Source of the DNA: Pseudomonadota bacterium
GTDB lineage: Bacteria > Pseudomonadota > Gammaproteobacteria > Steroidobacterales > Steroidobacteraceae
Direction of reading: 5' to 3'
Assembly: GCA_021792755.1 (NCBI GenBank)
Contig: JAJYUA010000002.1
Coordinates: 62,001 to 126,000 of the forward strand
DNA: 64,000 bases
Shown here: in pieces, positions 60,543 through 64,000 of the stretch
Numbering within the stretch: the first letter of the stretch is position 1
How the letters are laid out: each line of letters starts with the position of its first letter
Program-made: the position numbers and the translations under genes
Notes under the pieces: model-generated
The model's input: only the letters and a program-made list of their open reading frames with translations
What the model was told of the DNA's origin: nothing
Databases searched by the model: none

Positions 60543-60656
60543 TCAGGCGGGTGCCGGCGCGCTCGCCGAGCTCAACAGCCTGCCCTGGGTGGCGGCAAGG
60601 GAGAGCTGCGCAGCGGCGGTGCCGAGCGCCAGCAGGCGCGATTGTCTTGCGGCCAC
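60543..60656 (-). CDS. Possible 37-residue peptide between threonine aldolase and tatD
   Basis: A GTG at 60656 follows a GAGGAG by six bases and opens a frame of 37 codons on the minus strand, ending at 60543. The product is a helical, Ala/Leu/Ser-rich peptide (ARQSRLLALGTAAAQLSLA). It starts 19 bases after the threonine aldolase stop. The good ribosome-binding site is the only support, and chance is likely. Confidence 0.22.
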   Translation of the reverse strand: MAARQSRLLALGTAAAQLSLAATQGRLLSSASAPAPA

Positions 60657-60674
60657 GGAGGGCTCCTCGATGGC

Positions 60675-61715
60675 TCAGGTGCCCGGCAGCTCGCCGAGCG
60701 AGGCGCACAGCGCCTGCACTCCCTGCTCGCTCTGATCCCAGGAGGCGACCAGGCGCGCGAGTCCCGAGGCGGGTGCGCCCCAATCATAGAACTCGAAGCC
60801 GGCCGAGCGCAGCGCCTCCTTGCCGGCCTCGCCCAGGCGCACGAATACCTCGTTGGCCTCCACCGGATGCAGCAGGCGCGCACCGGCGGCCTCACCGATC
60901 CGGCGTGCCAGGCGATTGGCTTGCTCGGCATTGCGCCGCCAGAGGCCCGTTTCGACGTAGGCCAGCAACTGAGCCGAGACGTACCGCGACTTGGACAGCA
61001 GATGGCCGGCGCGCTTGCGCCGCAGCTCGAAGTCGCGCACCAGCGCAAGGTCGAAGAACACGACCGCCTCGGCGGCCATGGCGCCGTTCTTGGTCGCCCC
61101 GAAGGACAGCACGTCGATCCCGGCGCGCCAGGTCACATCTGCCGGAGGGCAGTCGAGAAACGCGAGGGCATTGGCAAGGCGCGCCCCGTCCATGTGAACC
61201 TTGAGTCCTTGGGCATGAGCCACCTGGCAGAGCGCGGTGAGCTCGGCCGGGCGGTACGCGCCGCCGAGTTCGGTTGCCTGGCTCACCGACACCGCCGCCG
61301 GCTGCACGGTGTGCACCGAGACCGGGTGCTCCTCGAGCGCCCGGGACAGTGCGGCGGCCGAAAGCTTGGCCTGCTGTCCGTCGAGCAGCGTGAGCTGCGC
61401 TCCGCCGGTGAAGAATCCGGGGGCGCCGCACTCGTCGCAGGCGATGTGGGCCTGATGGTGGGCGAACACCGCCCCATAGGGAGGCGCCAGCGTCGCGAGC
61501 GCCAGGGCATTGGCCGCCGTCCCGGTGGCGATGGGGAAGGCGCGCACCTCGGTGCCGAAGAACTCCCCGAGCGCCCCGTCCAGGCGCTCGGTCCAGGGAT
61601 CATCGCCATAGGCGCCCGCAAGGCCGGTATTGGCCTCGGCGAGGGCGGCAAGGATCTCCGGGCAGACGGTGGCCGTGTTGTCGCTGAAGAATCGGGTGCG
61701 AGGGGAGTCTGACAT
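60675..61715 (-). CDS. ltaE: Low-specificity L-threonine aldolase
   Basis: A 346-residue fold-type I PLP enzyme cleaving L-threonine and L-allo-threonine to glycine and acetaldehyde. The PLP lysine is K209 in DVLSFGATKNGAM, the Schiff-base partner region is KVHMDGARLANALAFL, and SDNTATVCPEIL plus GAYGDDPWTERLD are typical of the N-terminus. Length agrees with bacterial LtaE (about 333-350). ATG 61715 gives the family start. It lies 14 bases downstream of the ABC permease gene on the same strand and may be read from it. Confidence 0.93.
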   Translation of the reverse strand: MSDSPRTRFFSDNTATVCPEILAALAEANTGLAGAYGDDPWTERLDGALGEFFGTEVRAFPIATGTAANALALATLAPPYGAVFAHHQAHIACDECGAPGFFTGGAQLTLLDGQQAKLSAAALSRALEEHPVSVHTVQPAAVSVSQATELGGAYRPAELTALCQVAHAQGLKVHMDGARLANALAFLDCPPADVTWRAGIDVLSFGATKNGAMAAEAVVFFDLALVRDFELRRKRAGHLLSKSRYVSAQLLAYVETGLWRRNAEQANRLARRIGEAAGARLLHPVEANEVFVRLGEAGKEALRSAGFEFYDWGAPASGLARLVASWDQSEQGVQALCASLGELPGT

Positions 61716-61729
61716 AGGCCATCCATCCT

Positions 61730-62812
61730 CTATATGCGCCACCTGAACGACCATGCCCCGATGACGAGGAATACCAGGGTGATCACGCTCAGGTAGATGA
61801 GGCTGGGGGCGATCTGACCAAACCCAGCGCCGTAGAGCATCACCGCGCGTGCCGCGTGCAGCAGCTGCGTCAGCGGCAGCGCGTCCGCCACCCGTTGCAC
61901 CCATTTCGGGGCTCCGGCGAGCGAGAACCATACCCCCGAGAGCAGCATCATGGGCCAGGTGAGCAGGTTCAGCAGCCCATTCACCAGCTCCTCGCTGGAG
62001 AAGCGAGCCGAGATGGTGAGCCCGAGGGCGATCATGGACAAGGAGCCGAGCACGGCCAGCAGCAGCAGCAGCAGCACGCTGCCGCTGTCGTGAAAGCCGA
62101 TCAGAGTCCCGACCCCGATGTACAGCGCCGCCGTGATGAAGACGGTGATGCTCAGGCGCGAGAGCACCTGGGCGCCGAGGAACTCGAACGCGGTGAGCGG
62201 CGTCGCGTGCAGGCGCTTGAGAAAACCGCTCTGGCGGTACCTCAGCACGATGTAGCCGACGCCGAAGAGGCAGCTGAACATGAGGTTCATGGCCAGGATG
62301 CCCGGAAAGAGCCAGTCGATGTAGCGCACCGCCTTGCCCCTCACCTGCACGCGTCGAGCGTGCGGGTCGGCGGCGAGCAGCAGCCTCTGGATGATGTAGC
62401 CTTTGGGCGAGTCGGTGTTCACCCAGTAGCGCGGCGGATCGCCGGGCGCGAACAGCATGTCGATCCGCTGGCGCCTGACGTCCATCAGGCCTTCGCGCCG
62501 CGAGGCCACGCGGATGAACTGCACGTAGCGCTCGCGCAGGAACGCGTCCGCCGCGCAGCGGCCGGGCGGGCACGAGCCGCGCCCCGGCGGCTGGTTCGAT
62601 GCGCGCGATTGCCGCAGAGCAGGGGGCGCCGCGGCGGCTCGATGCGCGCTCAGCACGCCCACCTTGAACAGCGGCCGAGGCGGGCCGCCGAAGATGATCG
62701 CCATGCCGATGATGATCGACAGCGGCAGGATCAAGGTAAAGAACAGCGCACCCCGGTCGCGCAGAAACTCGAGGTTGCGCGCATGCCAGACCGCGAGCAG
62801 CCGGCGCATCAT
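61730..62812 (-). CDS. ABC-2 type exporter permease
   Basis: A 360-residue inner-membrane protein. One helix lies at about 23-42, then a periplasmic domain of about 140 residues, then five helices in the last 190 residues (LFPGILAMNLMFSCLFGVGY, the ABC-2 signature around VLRYRQSGFLKRLHATPLTAFEFLGAQ, and LTWPMMLLSGVWFSL). This is the layout of the YhhJ/NatB group. It overlaps the ATPase stop by four bases. The transported substrate is unknown; drug, sodium or polysaccharide exporters share this form. Confidence 0.9.
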   Translation of the reverse strand: MMRRLLAVWHARNLEFLRDRGALFFTLILPLSIIIGMAIIFGGPPRPLFKVGVLSAHRAAAAPPALRQSRASNQPPGRGSCPPGRCAADAFLRERYVQFIRVASRREGLMDVRRQRIDMLFAPGDPPRYWVNTDSPKGYIIQRLLLAADPHARRVQVRGKAVRYIDWLFPGILAMNLMFSCLFGVGYIVLRYRQSGFLKRLHATPLTAFEFLGAQVLSRLSITVFITAALYIGVGTLIGFHDSGSVLLLLLLAVLGSLSMIALGLTISARFSSEELVNGLLNLLTWPMMLLSGVWFSLAGAPKWVQRVADALPLTQLLHAARAVMLYGAGFGQIAPSLIYLSVITLVFLVIGAWSFRWRI

Positions 62813-63696
62813 GAGCGCAGCTCCCGACCGGTGAGCTCGAGGAACAGGTCCTCCAGGTTCGGCGGCCGGATGCGCAGGTTCTTCAACGGGACGTGCGCCG
62901 AGATCAGGGTGCGCAGCGTCCCGTCCAGATCATCCGTGGTGATCTCCACGCGGTCACTCGCCTCGATGAGCTGCATCGGAAGCCGGCGGGCGGCCGGCGG
63001 GAAGTCCTGGCGGGGCAGCTCGAGCAGCACCTCGGCGAAGTGCTCCTTCAGCAGCCGCTGCGGGGGACCTTGGGCGACGATGCGGCCGCGGTCCACGATG
63101 GCGATCTCGTCGCAGAGCACTTCGGCTTCCTCCATGTAGTGCGTGGTGAGCAGGATCGTCTTGCGCTGGGCCTTGATCGACTGCACCAGTGCCCAGAAGT
63201 TGCGCCGCGCCTGCGGGTCGAGCCCGGTCGTGGGCTCATCGAGGAACAGCACCGCGGGGTCATTCACCAGCGCGATGGCGAGCAGCATCCTCTGGCGCTG
63301 CCCGCCCGAGAGCTTGCGATTGTCGCGGCGGGCGAGCTTCTCCAGGGAGCAGAGCTTCAAGACCTCGTCGATGTCGAGGCCGCGGCGGTAGAGCCCGCGG
63401 AACATCGCCACGCTCTGGCGCACCGTCAGAAAGTTCTGCAGGGCGGTCTCCTGGAAGAGGATGCCGGCCTCTTCCTGGAAGCGGGCCCTGAGCGGCTCGC
63501 CGCGATAGAGCACCTCGCCCGAGGTCGGCGCGAGGATTCCCTCCATGATCTCGACGATGGTGGTCTTGCCCGCGCCGTTGGGGCCGAGCAGCCCGAAGCA
63601 GCTGCCCTCGGGCACGGCGAACGAGACGCCGTTTACGGCGGTCAAAGCAGGGTACTGTTTGACGAGATCGCGGACCTCGAGAATCGGTGTGCTCAC
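62809..63696 (-). CDS. ABC exporter ATP-binding protein
   Basis: A 295-residue ATPase with Walker A GPNGAGKTT, Q-loop FQETALQNFLT, signature LSGGQRQRM, Walker B LFLDEPTTGLDPQ and H-loop LTTHYMEEAE, all intact. A C-terminal domain of about 80 residues after the H-loop (ELPRQDFPPAARRLPMQLIE) is of the kind seen in NatA/CcmA-like drug exporters, where it contacts the partner subunit. GTG 63696 with AGG six bases upstream gives the usual N-terminus; ATG 63726 is an alternative that adds ten residues. It forms a two-gene exporter with the downstream permease. Confidence 0.92.
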   Translation of the reverse strand: MSTPILEVRDLVKQYPALTAVNGVSFAVPEGSCFGLLGPNGAGKTTIVEIMEGILAPTSGEVLYRGEPLRARFQEEAGILFQETALQNFLTVRQSVAMFRGLYRRGLDIDEVLKLCSLEKLARRDNRKLSGGQRQRMLLAIALVNDPAVLFLDEPTTGLDPQARRNFWALVQSIKAQRKTILLTTHYMEEAEVLCDEIAIVDRGRIVAQGPPQRLLKEHFAEVLLELPRQDFPPAARRLPMQLIEASDRVEITTDDLDGTLRTLISAHVPLKNLRIRPPNLEDLFLELTGRELRS

Positions 63697-63787
63697 GGTA
63701 TGCCTGATCGCTCCAGGAGCGCGCATCCTAGCCGATTGCGCCCGCACCGTCTGCCGCTCTTGCCGGTGCAAGCGCCGGCCCCCTGGT

Positions 63788-64000
63788 ATGATCGGCGGGC
63801 AGGTTGCGACGGGGTTTGCGATCGATGCGGCGGTTCCCTTGACTCCCGAGAGTGCGGCGTCCCAGTTGCTGTTGTGGCCTGAACAAGACGCCGGCTGGAG
63901 CGTGCGTGAGAGCCAACGTGCGCGACGTATGGTGGTGCGCGTCTTTCACACAGGACGGGTGGAGGTGGTGGTGCCGGCCAGAACATCGCCGCACGCGATC
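63788..64000 (+). CDS. N-terminal fragment of a YgjP/SprT-like metallopeptidase (DUF45)
   Basis: The frame runs open from the ATG at 63788 to the end of the window (71 codons). The segment VRESQRARRMVVRVFHTGR followed by VEVVVPARTSP is the N-terminal beta-hairpin of the YgjP family (M48-like, DUF45), whose HExxH zinc site lies further on, outside the window. The upstream gap holds no clear promoter. The first 35 residues are not conserved, so the true start may be later. Confidence 0.6.
   Translation, partial: MIGGQVATGFAIDAAVPLTPESAASQLLLWPEQDAGWSVRESQRARRMVVRVFHTGRVEVVVPARTSPHAI

Overview
The window is a GC-rich, densely packed stretch of bacterial chromosome with mostly metabolic genes. 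There is no phage, insertion sequence, tRNA, rRNA or CRISPR array that I can see. The gene set (FadE-type acyl-CoA dehydrogenase, CysG/CysB/CysI, SlyX, Lon, TamA/TamB, CbrA/CbrB-type two-component system, fused ThrA) points to a gammaproteobacterium. A free-living GC-rich lineage near the Nevskiales/Steroidobacterales/Xanthomonadales is my best guess, but this rests on gene content only.

Layout. 1-6365: end of a TetR regulator, then a fatty-acid beta-oxidation operon (fadE, fused hydroxyacyl-CoA dehydrogenase/enoyl-CoA hydratase, thiolase). 6438-7367: an eight-helix CtaA-like heme protein. 7705-11680: an Lrp/AsnC regulator divergent from a branched-chain 2-oxoacid dehydrogenase (fused E1, then E2). 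11767-19388: PaaX repressor divergent from the aerobic phenylacetate operon paaABCDE-paaG-paaZ. 19819-22637: heat-shock pair hsp20-lon behind a probable sigma-32 promoter. 22769-26679: WrbA, a PAP2 phosphatase, SlyX and an orphan TAXI receptor. 26693-34653: sulfur assimilation genes (cysK, cysG, cysH, cysB, a DUF934 gene, cysI) with malQ inserted. 34787-36727: MaoC hydratase, CitE-like lyase and a small DUF7009-type protein. 37419-42788: thrA-thrB-thrC and a NERD-domain protein. 42820-51481: an acetate island (acs, cbrB, cbrA, a small membrane protein, an outer-membrane channel and satP). 51641-53056: M20 peptidase. 53338-59297: tamB and tamA. 59626-63696: TatD, threonine aldolase and an ABC-2 exporter. 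63788-64000: start of a YgjP-type metallopeptidase gene.

The most interesting part is the acetate island. A transporter-like sensor kinase (CbrA type) and its sigma-54 activator (CbrB type) sit between acs and an outer-membrane channel/satP operon. Both flanking transcription units carry, in order, a TGTTAC-N5-GTAAC-like inverted repeat, an IHF-like site and a sigma-54 -24/-12 element. The sequence therefore suggests a self-contained, enhancer-driven acetate scavenging regulon.

Catabolism as a whole converges on acyl-CoA: fatty acids, branched-chain amino acids, phenylacetate, acetate and C5 dicarboxylyl-CoA esters all have dedicated genes here. Several of these units have their own local regulator. 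Coding orientation switches often, and many neighbours overlap by 1-11 bases, which indicates translational coupling.
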